Shown: positions 40,975-48,161 of the stretch, in pieces | Numbering within the stretch: position 1 is the stretch's first letter | Layout: each line of letters begins with the position of its first letter | The notes under the pieces: model-generated | The model's database searches: none | Told to the model about the DNA's origin: nothing | Seen by the model: only the letters and a program-made list of their open reading frames with translations | Made by a program: the position numbers and the translations under genes | Assembly (NCBI RefSeq): GCF_000826185.2 | Contig: NZ_LN648873.1 | Span: forward strand, 1-64,000 | DNA from: Microbacterium gorillae | GTDB lineage: Bacteria; Actinomycetota; Actinomycetes; Actinomycetales; Microbacteriaceae | Reading direction: 5' to 3' | Length of the DNA stretch: 64,000 bases

Positions 40975-41934
40975 TCAGTGGTGGTAGGCGCGAACGAGCG
41001 CGTCAGTGAGATATCGCTGCCACTCGCGAGCGGCGGCGAAGGTGGCGGTCAGGCCGACCGACCCGTGGACATGTCCCGTCCCCAGATACACGTTCACGGG
41101 CACGTCGGCGGTGGTGAGGCGGCGGGCGTAGGCGATCGCCGAGTCGCGGAGGGGGTCGTATTCCGCGGCGAGAATGAGCGTGGACGGCAGTTCGGACAGG
41201 TCCACCGCGGACAGTGGTGATGCCTGGTCACGGGGTGTTCCTTCCGGGGCATAGAGCCGGGCGACGGCCTCTGCGTCGTCCACCCCGAACCCCTCGCCGT
41301 ACAGTGCCGCCGACTCGCCGACGGGCTCGAGCGACGCCGGCAGCACCTCCAGCGCCTGATGCATCAGGGGGCTGTCTCCGCGGTCGCGCAGCGCGAGTGC
41401 GGCGCTGGCCGCGATGAGCGCCCCCGCCGAATTCCCCCCGATGCCGACGCGCGCCGGATCAGCCCCGAGCGCGGGGTCCGTGACGGCCGCGTCCACCGCT
41501 GCCAGTGCGTCCTCGATCCCGGCCGGGAACGGGTGCTCCGGGGCGAGCGCGTAGTCGACGGACAGGATCTGGATGCGCGCATCGCGCGAGCGAGCGCCGC
41601 AGAGCCGGTCGTTGAGAATCTCGTCCGGCGTCCCGGCCCAGAAGCCCCCGCCGTGCAGCCAGACCTGGGTGGGCAGGAGACCGGAGGCGTCTGCGGGACG
41701 ATAGCGGCGAATTCGCAGGTCGCCGAGCGGTCCGTCGATCGACACGTCGTCGATCACGACATCGTCCGGTTCCGGCGAGGTGAACTCCTCGGCGAGCACG
41801 TCCGAGAGGAGGCGGGCGCCGAGCCGCCGCTGCGGAAAGTCTGAGGCGGCGAGTTCCGGAATCGTCGACGCAAGCTCGGCGATGCGACGCTGCCATTCGA
41901 GGATGGCGGGGTCGAGTGTCACCGGCGGTTTCAT
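40975..41934 (-). CDS. Alpha/beta hydrolase (HSL/GDXG esterase family), copy A
   Basis: 319 residues. The oxyanion motif is HGGGFW and the nucleophile elbow GGNSAGA (G-x-S-x-G); the Asp in EYDPLRD and the His in TGHVHG complete the catalytic triad, as in hormone-sensitive-lipase-type esterases. It acts in the cytoplasm, as no signal peptide is present. It overlaps the upstream hydrolase gene by 4 nt and precedes the MFS gene by 12 nt. Confidence 0.87.
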   Translation of the reverse strand: MKPPVTLDPAILEWQRRIAELASTIPELAASDFPQRRLGARLLSDVLAEEFTSPEPDDVVIDDVSIDGPLGDLRIRRYRPADASGLLPTQVWLHGGGFWAGTPDEILNDRLCGARSRDARIQILSVDYALAPEHPFPAGIEDALAAVDAAVTDPALGADPARVGIGGNSAGALIAASAALALRDRGDSPLMHQALEVLPASLEPVGESAALYGEGFGVDDAEAVARLYAPEGTPRDQASPLSAVDLSELPSTLILAAEYDPLRDSAIAYARRLTTADVPVNVYLGTGHVHGSVGLTATFAAAREWQRYLTDALVRAYHH

Positions 41935-42953
41935 CGCTCGCCGCTCACGTTGGGATACGTGGCCGGATCGTCGTGCAGCGTGCGCAGGGTGGTGACCATG
42001 TCGCGATGCAGGTGATCCGCCGCCGGCACCGCGTACCAGAGTCCGCCCGACGTGTGCGTTTGACCGATGTAGCGCACGCCCGTGGCGGGGACGCCCGCCT
42101 CCGTGAGTCGACGGACGAAGGCCTCGCCGTCGCCGCGCAGCGTGTCCAGCTCCGACGTGTACACGACGGTGGGTGGGAAGACGGAGAGGTCCTTCACGAG
42201 CAGCGGTGAGGCGTATCGGTGCCGGGCGGTGCGCTTCGAGCGTCCCAAGTAGCCGCGGACGAGCTGCCGTCCGATGCGACGCAGGATCGCGCCGGGAACC
42301 TTGATGTCCGCGGCCCCCACGTCGGCATGGTGCATCGTGAGGTCCAACGCCGGTGCTTCCAGCGCGAGCAGGCGGATCGGGTGCCGGTCGCGGTCGGCGT
42401 TCATCAGGACCACGGCGGCGGAGAGGTTGCCGCCCGAGGATGCGCCGCCGATCCCGACCCGGTTCGGATCCCCGCCGAGTTCTCGGGCATGAGCGATCAT
42501 CCACGCGAAGGCCGCATGGCACTGCTCCGGCTGGGTCGGGAAGCGTGTCTCCGGCGCATGGGAGTAGTCCGCCGCCACCACGATGACGTTCGCGTCCTGC
42601 GCTCGACGGCGGAAGATCGCGTTCCAGCCCACCCAGTCGATCCCGGCGAGCGTGAATCCGCCGCCGTACAGCTGCAGCACGATCGGCAGTCCCGCGCCGG
42701 GTGCGGCGCGCTCGCGGTCCGGCCAGTAGACGCGCAGCCGCACGGTGCCGTGACCGGGCACCGGAATCGTGTGGTCTTCGCTCGCGGTGTCCGGACCGCT
42801 GATGCCGAGCTCGCGGTTCGCGGCGACGTCGAAGGCCGCGGCCTGCTCTCGGCGTGCGACCGGATCGGTGGGCTGCTTCGTCTGGAACGGCTGCAACCGT
42901 CGTTCGGCGGCGCGCACGAAGGCATCGGTGCGGGGGTGGGTGGCGTCGGACAT
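41931..42953 (-). CDS. Alpha/beta hydrolase (HSL/GDXG esterase family), copy B
   Basis: 340 residues. The oxyanion motif is YGGGF (Tyr replaces the common His); nucleophile GGASSGGN; Asp in SELDTLRG; His in GQTHTSGG. First gene of the operon, divergent from lacI with a palindrome between. The two hydrolases share the fold but are only distantly similar, so they probably cleave different acyl groups of one substrate, which is inference. Confidence 0.87.
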   Translation of the reverse strand: MSDATHPRTDAFVRAAERRLQPFQTKQPTDPVARREQAAAFDVAANRELGISGPDTASEDHTIPVPGHGTVRLRVYWPDRERAAPGAGLPIVLQLYGGGFTLAGIDWVGWNAIFRRRAQDANVIVVAADYSHAPETRFPTQPEQCHAAFAWMIAHARELGGDPNRVGIGGASSGGNLSAAVVLMNADRDRHPIRLLALEAPALDLTMHHADVGAADIKVPGAILRRIGRQLVRGYLGRSKRTARHRYASPLLVKDLSVFPPTVVYTSELDTLRGDGEAFVRRLTEAGVPATGVRYIGQTHTSGGLWYAVPAADHLHRDMVTTLRTLHDDPATYPNVSGER

Positions 42954-42988
42954 CCTGCTCCTTGATCGACTTGGCCCCATCGTGGAGG

Positions 42989-43004
42989 ATCGAAGAACTT
43001 CGAT
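42989..43004. promoter_or_regulatory. Candidate LacI-family operator
   Basis: ATCGAAG-AA-CTTCGAT has 7-bp perfect inverted arms around a 2-nt centre. It lies in the 75-bp gap between the hydrolase operon (start 42953, minus) and the LacI gene (start 43029, plus), 25 nt before the latter. This placement would repress both directions. Confidence 0.65.
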
Positions 43005-43028
43005 GAACTGCTTCGTGAGGACTTCCGC

Positions 43029-44024
43029 ATGCGTGCCGCGCCCGAGAAGGTCACCGTCTACACCGTCGCGAAGCGCGCCGGTGTGAGCATCTCGACGGTG
43101 TCGCTGGCCCTGAACGCGCCGCATCGCGTCTCGGAGGCGACACGGCAGCGCGTCGTGGATGCGGCGACGGCACTCGGATATCGCAGCGGACGCGGCGGAC
43201 GTTCGCCCGAGTCCGGGGCCCTCCGGATCGCCGTGGCCGCGCCGTTCACGAGCTATTCGTCCTACTACCGTCGCCTGTCCGGCATGCTCGCGGTGGAGGC
43301 GACCGCCAACGTCGAGCTGCTTGCTCACGACCTGGACTCCGCCGCCAGCGCCACCTCGCCGCTGTTGGACGCCCTGCCGGCCCGTCCCGGAGTCGACGGG
43401 TTGATCGTCATGGGGGTGCCGCCCGGAGGCGCGGCCCTGCGCGCGGCGCGGCAGGCTCGGATGCCGATGGTGCTGGTCGACGTGCGGCGGGAGTCGGCCG
43501 CACTGGATGACCTGCCGACCGTGCTGGTCGACGATGAACGAGGCGGTCGGCTCATCGGCGAACACCTCCGGGATCGGGGCCATCGACGTGCGGTGTTCGT
43601 CCACGAGCGCCAGCTGTCGCGGGACTACCTCTCCAGCGGAATGCTCCGCGTTCGCGGGCTGCGCGGGGGCCTGGAGCTGGTCGACCTTCCGATCACGCCG
43701 GGGGAGGACTTCGACGACCGGCTCGTCGCGACCGTCCGCGCGGATCGGGCGGTGACGGCGGTGGTGGCGAATCACGATCTGCTCGCCGCCGGCGTCTGGC
43801 GTGCGCTCACGCACGCGGGAATGTCCGTCCCGGACGATGTGGCCCTGGTCGGCTACGACGACGGCGACCTCGCCGCGACGCTCGACCTCACGACGGTTCG
43901 CCAACCCTTCGAACAGTCCGGCCGCACCGCCCTCGACGTCCTGCTTTCGGTCATCGCCGGGCGAGATTCACACATCTCGCGGATCGAGCTTCTGCCCGAG
44001 CTCGTGGTGCGCTCCACGACGTGA
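43029..44024 (+). CDS. LacI family transcriptional regulator
   Basis: 331 residues. The helix-turn-helix is at ~10-55 (YTVAKRAGVSISTVSLALNAPHRVSEATRQRV ... ALGYR), with the hinge after it. The periplasmic-binding-like sensor domain ends VALVGYDDGDLAATLDLTTVRQPFEQSGRTA, characteristic of LacI/GalR. Divergent from the hydrolase/MFS operon and very probably its repressor. Confidence 0.9.
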   Translation: MRAAPEKVTVYTVAKRAGVSISTVSLALNAPHRVSEATRQRVVDAATALGYRSGRGGRSPESGALRIAVAAPFTSYSSYYRRLSGMLAVEATANVELLAHDLDSAASATSPLLDALPARPGVDGLIVMGVPPGGAALRAARQARMPMVLVDVRRESAALDDLPTVLVDDERGGRLIGEHLRDRGHRRAVFVHERQLSRDYLSSGMLRVRGLRGGLELVDLPITPGEDFDDRLVATVRADRAVTAVVANHDLLAAGVWRALTHAGMSVPDDVALVGYDDGDLAATLDLTTVRQPFEQSGRTALDVLLSVIAGRDSHISRIELLPELVVRSTT

Positions 44025-44042
44025 CACTCCCGGCGTCGCCGG

Positions 44043-44072
44043 TTCGCAACGCCCCCGGCGACGCTGTAGGAT
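44043..44072 (+). promoter_or_regulatory. tRNA promoter (TTCGCA, 18 nt, TAGGAT)
   Basis: -35 TTCGCA at 44043-44048 and -10 TAGGAT at 44067-44072 with an 18-nt spacer, giving a start about 32 nt before the tRNA. Confidence 0.55.
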
Positions 44073-44110
44073 CAGATGGTTGCCGCCTCGGCGGTGATGC
44101 AACTGAACAT

Positions 44111-44187
<77 letters not shown>

Positions 44188-44189
44188 AT

Positions 44190-44223
44190 AAGCCCTGGTA
44201 GATCTGAGGATCTGCCAGGGCTT
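44190..44223 (+). terminator. Hairpin terminator behind tRNA-Pro, supplied by the island
   Basis: Arms AAGCCCTGG (44190-44198) and CCAGGGCTT (44215-44223), with further pairing of GATC inside. It follows the tRNA directly but lies inside the left island boundary. The original chromosomal terminator appears to be the hairpin at 47841. Confidence 0.65.
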
Positions 44224-44283
44224 CGTCGTTGGTGGAAACGGATGGGGCTCCGAAAGGGCTCCGGTTGCCCAAAGGCTGAGCGA

Positions 44284-44289
44284 TAGCAT
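44284..44289 (+). promoter_or_regulatory. -10 box TAGCAT of a leaderless promoter
   Basis: TAGCAT is followed by 6 nt and the GTG at 44296, without a ribosome site. Same hexamer as the pyrG promoter. Confidence 0.5.
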
Positions 44290-44295
44290 CCGAGC

Positions 44296-44835
44296 GTGAA
44301 TGCCTTCCTCCTCGCCGCAGCGGACACCCCTGCCGGATTCGACTGGTCCACACTCATCACTCCGGGATTCACTCTGCTCGGCACCCTTGCCGGTCTCGCG
44401 ATCAGCAACTGGTTCGCCACCACCCGAGAATTGCGCACTGCCTCGGCTACGCGACAGCACGAGTTGACGATGCAGCAGCTATCACGGCAGCTTGAGGCCG
44501 ACACGGCTCACGCAGATAGGCGGCTGGAGGCGTACACGACGCTGATCGCGGAGATCACTGGGCAGCCAGAGCGGAACGAACGCAAGATCGCTGAGGCCCG
44601 AGAACGGGGAGAGAGCGGAGGATTGCTCTACGCGACCGAGATCAGCACGGCGCTTGCGCGAGCTCAGCTGCTCTCGACGGGTACGGAAGCGCAAGCTCTT
44701 GAGAAGGCGGTCAACGACTTCACGCGGAGCTACAGCGAGGACGTCGGTACCGCGACGCGAGCTATTGTGGCAATCTACAGAGGCGAACGAGCACCAGTCG
44801 TGGACGGGCCTCAACCGCCGATCGCAACGACCTGA
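44296..44835 (+). CDS. Island hypothetical protein with one membrane helix and coiled coil
   Basis: 179 residues, GTG start from a leaderless promoter. One membrane helix at ~18-42 (LITPGFTLLGTLAGLAISNWF) is followed by a long polar helix likely to coil (TRQHELTMQQLSRQLEADTAHADRRLEAY). The family is not recognised; small membrane proteins with a cytoplasmic coiled coil are common near mobile elements. Its 3' end overlaps the integrase remnant by about 25 nt, in convergent orientation. Confidence 0.6.
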   Translation: MNAFLLAAADTPAGFDWSTLITPGFTLLGTLAGLAISNWFATTRELRTASATRQHELTMQQLSRQLEADTAHADRRLEAYTTLIAEITGQPERNERKIAEARERGESGGLLYATEISTALARAQLLSTGTEAQALEKAVNDFTRSYSEDVGTATRAIVAIYRGERAPVVDGPQPPIATT

Positions 44836-45228
44836 CCGGGCGGGGCGCTCCCCGACGCAACGTGAGCCGAGAACGCGGAGCGGTGGGCGCTGTAGGCCCT
44901 CTTGCGCAGGTGGGCGTACATCTTGTTGGTGATTACTTCGGACTCAGGGCCCATCGCCGCAGAGAGCCCGCAAATCGTGAGCGCCCGGGACTCCAGAGAG
45001 CGCTTGGCGAAGGTGCGGTGAGCCCGTGAGGCGCAGTCCCGGCAGTCCCGCGCAGTCGCACGCTGGCTTGAAGGTGTAGCGGTAGAAGCCCTTGGGGTCG
45101 AACTCGCGGTCGTAGCTGATCGTGTTGTGCCCCAGGACCTTCCCCGGCGACAAGCTCGCCTCCAGGTTCTGGCGGTTCCGGTGGGATCGGACGTGCATGA
45201 CGAGGTCGCGGAACAGCGTCTCGTCCAA
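44811..45228 (-). pseudogene. Tyrosine recombinase/integrase remnant (C-terminal part, frameshifted)
   Basis: Reading on the minus strand, one frame gives a segment ending EFDPKGFYRYTFKP and then CAGLPGLRL, the usual lead-in to the HDLRHTF motif of tyrosine integrases. At about 45020 the similarity jumps to another frame (HRTFAKRSLESRALTICGLSAAMG, then SEVITNKMYAHLRKRAYSAHRSAFSAHVA), with the Tyr region MYAHL and stop at 44813. The catalytic His-x-x-Arg is destroyed at the shift, and the N-terminal half is missing, replaced by the hsdR remnant on the other strand. Presumably the former island integrase. Confidence 0.65.
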
Positions 45229-45230
45229 GA

Positions 45231-45716
45231 GACGACGTCGTCTTCGAGATCGAGCTCGTGAAGCAGGTCGAACTCAACGTCGACTGCATCCTGATGTTGG
45301 TCGAAAAGTACCGCGCCAGCTTCGGCGAGGGCAAAGATCTACAAGTCCGCGCCCAGATCTTCCGCGCGGTGGACTCGAGCCCGAGCCTCCGCTCGAAACG
45401 CGACCTCGTCGAGTCGTTCGTCGACTCGGTCCCGGCGGACGGCACCGTTGATGAGCAGTGGCAGGTTTTCGTGGCTGCTAAGCGTGAGGCAGAGCTCGAG
45501 GCGATCATCGTCGAGCAGAAGCTCAAGCCTGAGCAGACCCGCGCCTACGTCGAGGCTGCCTTCCGGGATGGACAACTCCGCACGACGGGCACAGAAATCA
45601 CTCGTAGCCTGCCGCCGGTGTCTCGCTTCAACCGCGAGGCTGGTCATGGTGACCTTAAGCGGCGCGTTATGGGAGCCCTGACGGTCTTCTTCGACCGGTT
45701 CTTCGGTCTCGGTTAG
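45231..45716 (+). pseudogene. 3' remnant of type I restriction endonuclease gene hsdR
   Basis: 161 codons without a proper start. The product (DDVVFEIELVKQVELNVDCILML, SSPSLRSKRDLVESFVDSV, VDEQWQVFVAAKREAELEAII, ending TVFFDRFFGLG) is the conserved C-terminal domain of type I restriction R subunits, usually ~1000 residues. The N-terminal nuclease and helicase domains are gone; no hsdM or hsdS is present. The break abuts the integrase remnant at ~45228. The stop overlaps the convergent gene's stop. Confidence 0.75.
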
Positions 45717-47344
45717 GAGGCGGTCGGTGGGGAGCTGACGTCTTCGACTGGTACGCGCGCGAGCGCGATCTTCGTGAAGCCGAGCCGATTCAAGTCGCGG
45801 ACTGTTTGCATAAGCGTGAGTCGGCTGAAGAACGGAAGCCACTCGATGCCCTTCGCCTTCGAGTTCGCGATCACTGCGTAGGTGACGGTGACCTTGTCTC
45901 GTTCGGCGGCTGCGCCGCTGGGTGGCACCAGCGCGAGCCAGCTTGACGCGTCTCTGGACCCGGCTGCTTTGGTTATGGCTGCTCGCACTTGGTTGCGAAG
46001 CTGGCCATCGACGAGCGTTTCGGCCGAGACGTGCCCCTGCGCGAACAGGTGGCTCAGCTTCGACGAGCGTGACTTTCGCTTGACGTGGATCAGGGATCCG
46101 TCGGTCGCGATGAGGTCGCAGAATTCGATTCTCGTTGTTGCGCCGCTCGGCGCGACCAATTGCTTGTCGAGGAGAGCGAGTTCGGCCGATCCTGCTGCTG
46201 CTCGTGCGTTGTAGTCGCCTTCCGACTCACCGGGACGTCCAGGCGGGAGCGCAACCGTCATTTGGGGTATCGCGGAGACTACCGAGTCCACCTGCTTCAC
46301 TAGCGTGTTAGCGATCTCGAACCATCGCCCCTCAACGAGGGCATAGAGCTTGTCAATGACTCGCTGTTCGGATACGAGGCACTGGTACACGCTCCAGCGG
46401 TCAACGGCTTCAGCGCTGCTGATGAACTTGACAGCGACCTTGCGCTGTTTGAGCTGCCCGACGGTCGTGTCTGCCGTTTTTGTCCCTGGCTGCTGAAGGT
46501 ATCGGTCCAGGTCGAGTTCGACGAACTGGGTCTGGCGGCGGGTTGGCGCGATCAGGAAGTACTCAATATCTTCCCAATCGAGGTTCTCCGGCATGGCCAT
46601 GTGCGTCGAACTCGTGTCACTCCCTCTGAGCTGATCGACTAATTGAGCATCAAGACGCTCCACGAGCGTGGGATCTTTGACTTCAGCGAGATGGTCTACC
46701 CACCCGAACGCGGCTTGGTACTTGGTCGCGGTGTAGTGACCGTAGATATCGCGAAGTAGCTTCGGGAGATCCGTGACAGGTGACGCGACCCCGAGAACCA
46801 AGGCGTCTGCGCCGCTCACGCCCTTGTATCCGGTAGCCGCAGGAGCGATCCCTGTCACCGCCCGCACAATGTCGCGGAGAACGTCCACCCCGAACGCTGG
46901 AAGCTCGGCCGTCCGACTGGTCTGCGTATTCTTTGACACCACCATCTCGTCGAAGAGCTTCGTGTCGAGGCTGCGGATCTGCGTCTCGTCGATCAGGTTG
47001 AGCGCAACCTTGAGGCCAAAGCGTCGTTCGATCTTGGCCTGATCGAGAAAGCTCCGGCCGTAGCCGAACGTTAGCGCGAAGGTGTGGTTGTCTACCTGCA
47101 GCACGAGGAGGCCAGAGGCCGAAGCTGACTGCACACCGCGGATGCCGCCCTCAACGGCCGGCTCGACGTACTTGGCCCAGCTCGGCGTGCTCGGAAAATT
47201 CTTCTTGGAGTAGAAGCGGCCGGTAAGGCCCGACGCGTCGGTGAGTTCACCGATCTGCAGACTTGGCCCAGCATCGTCGTCGATGGCGTCATCGACCTGG
47301 TCGACGTCCCGCAGCAAGAAGATGGTCAGGCGTTGAGTACGCAC
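45713..47344 (-). CDS. TIGR04141/DUF6119-like sporadically distributed protein (candidate defence gene)
   Basis: 543 residues, intact. Starts at GTG with a strong ribosome site AGGAGGTGA (plus 47352-47360) 6 nt upstream. Begins RTQRLTIFLLRDVDQVDDAID and includes FALTFGYGRSFLDQAKIERRFGLKVALNLID, SKNTQTSRTAELPAFGVDVLRDIVRAVTG, and near the end FCDLIATDGSLIHVKRKSRSSKLSHLFAQGHVSAE. These match my recollection of the TIGR04141/DUF6119 family, which is patchily distributed and often next to restriction or other island genes. The Asp-Leu-Ile ... His-Val-Lys pattern (D-x-n-(D/E)-x-K-like) hints at a nuclease-type active site; this is inference. It is the only large intact gene of the island. Confidence 0.75.
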   Translation of the reverse strand: MRTQRLTIFLLRDVDQVDDAIDDDAGPSLQIGELTDASGLTGRFYSKKNFPSTPSWAKYVEPAVEGGIRGVQSASASGLLVLQVDNHTFALTFGYGRSFLDQAKIERRFGLKVALNLIDETQIRSLDTKLFDEMVVSKNTQTSRTAELPAFGVDVLRDIVRAVTGIAPAATGYKGVSGADALVLGVASPVTDLPKLLRDIYGHYTATKYQAAFGWVDHLAEVKDPTLVERLDAQLVDQLRGSDTSSTHMAMPENLDWEDIEYFLIAPTRRQTQFVELDLDRYLQQPGTKTADTTVGQLKQRKVAVKFISSAEAVDRWSVYQCLVSEQRVIDKLYALVEGRWFEIANTLVKQVDSVVSAIPQMTVALPPGRPGESEGDYNARAAAGSAELALLDKQLVAPSGATTRIEFCDLIATDGSLIHVKRKSRSSKLSHLFAQGHVSAETLVDGQLRNQVRAAITKAAGSRDASSWLALVPPSGAAAERDKVTVTYAVIANSKAKGIEWLPFFSRLTLMQTVRDLNRLGFTKIALARVPVEDVSSPPTAS

Positions 47345-47749
47345 CTTGGCGTCACCTCCTCGTTGACAGCTCTCGTGAGATTATCGAAAGTGCTCCATCC
47401 CGGCAGCATTGACACGACTGCCGCTGGGAATGACAGAGCAGAGTGCGCGCAGGTTTTGCAGGCAAGACCTCGGCGTCGAATCGTCTTCGGCGACAGCACA
47501 AGCGGCTCGTGCGGGAGGATCGCCGGGCCCCGAGCTGAGTGACCGCCAACCGGTTCCGCCTCTGTCAAGCGAACGTCTCCCGTACCTGTGTGTAGCAAGC
47601 GACGTGCACAAAGTGAAGGGGCGAGCTGTGAAATGAACCTCAGATGCCTGCCAGCGAGTCGAGCGAGCGCCGTCGCCACATGGCATGAAACGGCGCCCTC
47701 TGCTCAGTGGAGAGGCCCAGAAAACGCGGAAAGCGCCTCAACCGTCTAC
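47345..47749. other. Island right end, no supported gene
   Basis: About 400 bp. It holds the upstream region of the 543-residue gene (minus-strand GATAAT at 47380-47385 is a possible -10). No product is recognisable in any frame. Confidence 0.45.
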
Positions 47750-47794
47750 CTGGGGGTCAAGGGGTCGCAGGTTCAAATCCTGTCATCCCGACAG
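47750..47794 (+). repeat. Right attachment-site copy (45 bp)
   Basis: Exact copy of 44143-44187: the anticodon-loop-to-3' end of tRNA-Pro, without the 5' half, so it is not a functional tRNA. Confidence 0.9.
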
Positions 47795-47840
47795 CATGGG
47801 CTGTTGGTGGAACTGTTTGCAGAACTTGCCTGATGAAAGG

Positions 47841-47885
47841 GGGCCGGACTCCGCGTGATGCGGATCCGGCCCTCTGTCGTTGTTT
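47841..47885 (+). terminator. Hairpin with T-rich tail, probable original tRNA-Pro terminator
   Basis: GGGCCGG (47841-47847) pairs with CCGGCCC (47866-47872), and TCCGC pairs with GCGGA inside, with a 5-nt loop. TCTGTCGTTGTTTC follows. It lies 47 nt beyond the right repeat, where the tRNA terminator would have been before the island inserted. Confidence 0.7.
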
Positions 47886-48021
47886 CTGAACCCACGGGTT
47901 TGGGCAACCGACGGCGCCGAGTGCGCGCTCGCGCACCGGTACTCCCGACAGCATGCCGCGCGGCATCGGGGTGACCTGGCCGGTGAGCGCCGCCGGATGT
48001 CGGGCTGACGGGGCGGGCGGC

Positions 48022-48027
48022 TACTCT
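48022..48027 (+). promoter_or_regulatory. -10 box TACTCT of the trp leader transcript
   Basis: TACTCT is followed by 6 nt and the ATG of the leader peptide, so the leader is translated from a leaderless transcript. Confidence 0.55.
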
Positions 48028-48033
48028 GTGCGT

Positions 48034-48072
48034 ATGTGTTCGCCGGTTTCGTCGTGGTGGTGGCTGCGGTAG
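48034..48072 (+). CDS. Trp leader peptide MCSPVSSWWWLR
   Basis: A 12-codon frame with three consecutive TGG codons (48055-48063), stopping at TAG 48070-48072. The Trp codons sit immediately before and into segment 1 of the attenuator. A run of three Trp in a peptide this short, upstream of a tryptophanyl-tRNA synthetase gene, is essentially diagnostic of ribosome-mediated attenuation. Confidence 0.85.
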   Translation: MCSPVSSWWWLR

Positions 48073-48111
48073 CAGCCGGTGACGCATGTTTCCTGGGCTG
48101 CACGGCAGCCC
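48062..48111 (+). promoter_or_regulatory. Trp attenuator: four mutually pairing segments
   Basis: Segment 1 GGCTGC (48062-48067), 2 GCAGCC (48072-48077), 3 GGGCTGC (48095-48101), 4 GCAGCCC (48105-48111). 1:2 and 3:4 form perfect hairpins, and 2:3 is the alternative. A ribosome stalled on the Trp codons covers segment 1 and frees 2 to pair with 3 (antiterminator). One that reaches the stop covers 2, so 3:4 forms. There is no U-run after 3:4, common in GC-rich Actinobacteria. Confidence 0.82.
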
Positions 48112-48161
48112 TCGAATCGGTCGTGGTGTCCGTCGTGTAGCCCTCAACAGGGAGGGTGATG

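Noticed and set aside
45258..45716. Stand-alone 152-residue gene
   Set aside because: The sequence is the C-terminal end of HsdR and continues upstream of the GTG without a ribosome site, so it is a remnant.
47700..47794. Second tRNA-Pro gene at the right end of the island
   Set aside because: Only the part from the anticodon loop to the 3' end is present. The D arm and 5' acceptor strand are absent, so it is an attachment-site copy.
48028..48160. T-box riboswitch upstream of trpS
   Set aside because: No T-box (UGGN) bulge or stem I architecture is visible. The Trp-rich leader peptide with alternating hairpins explains the region.
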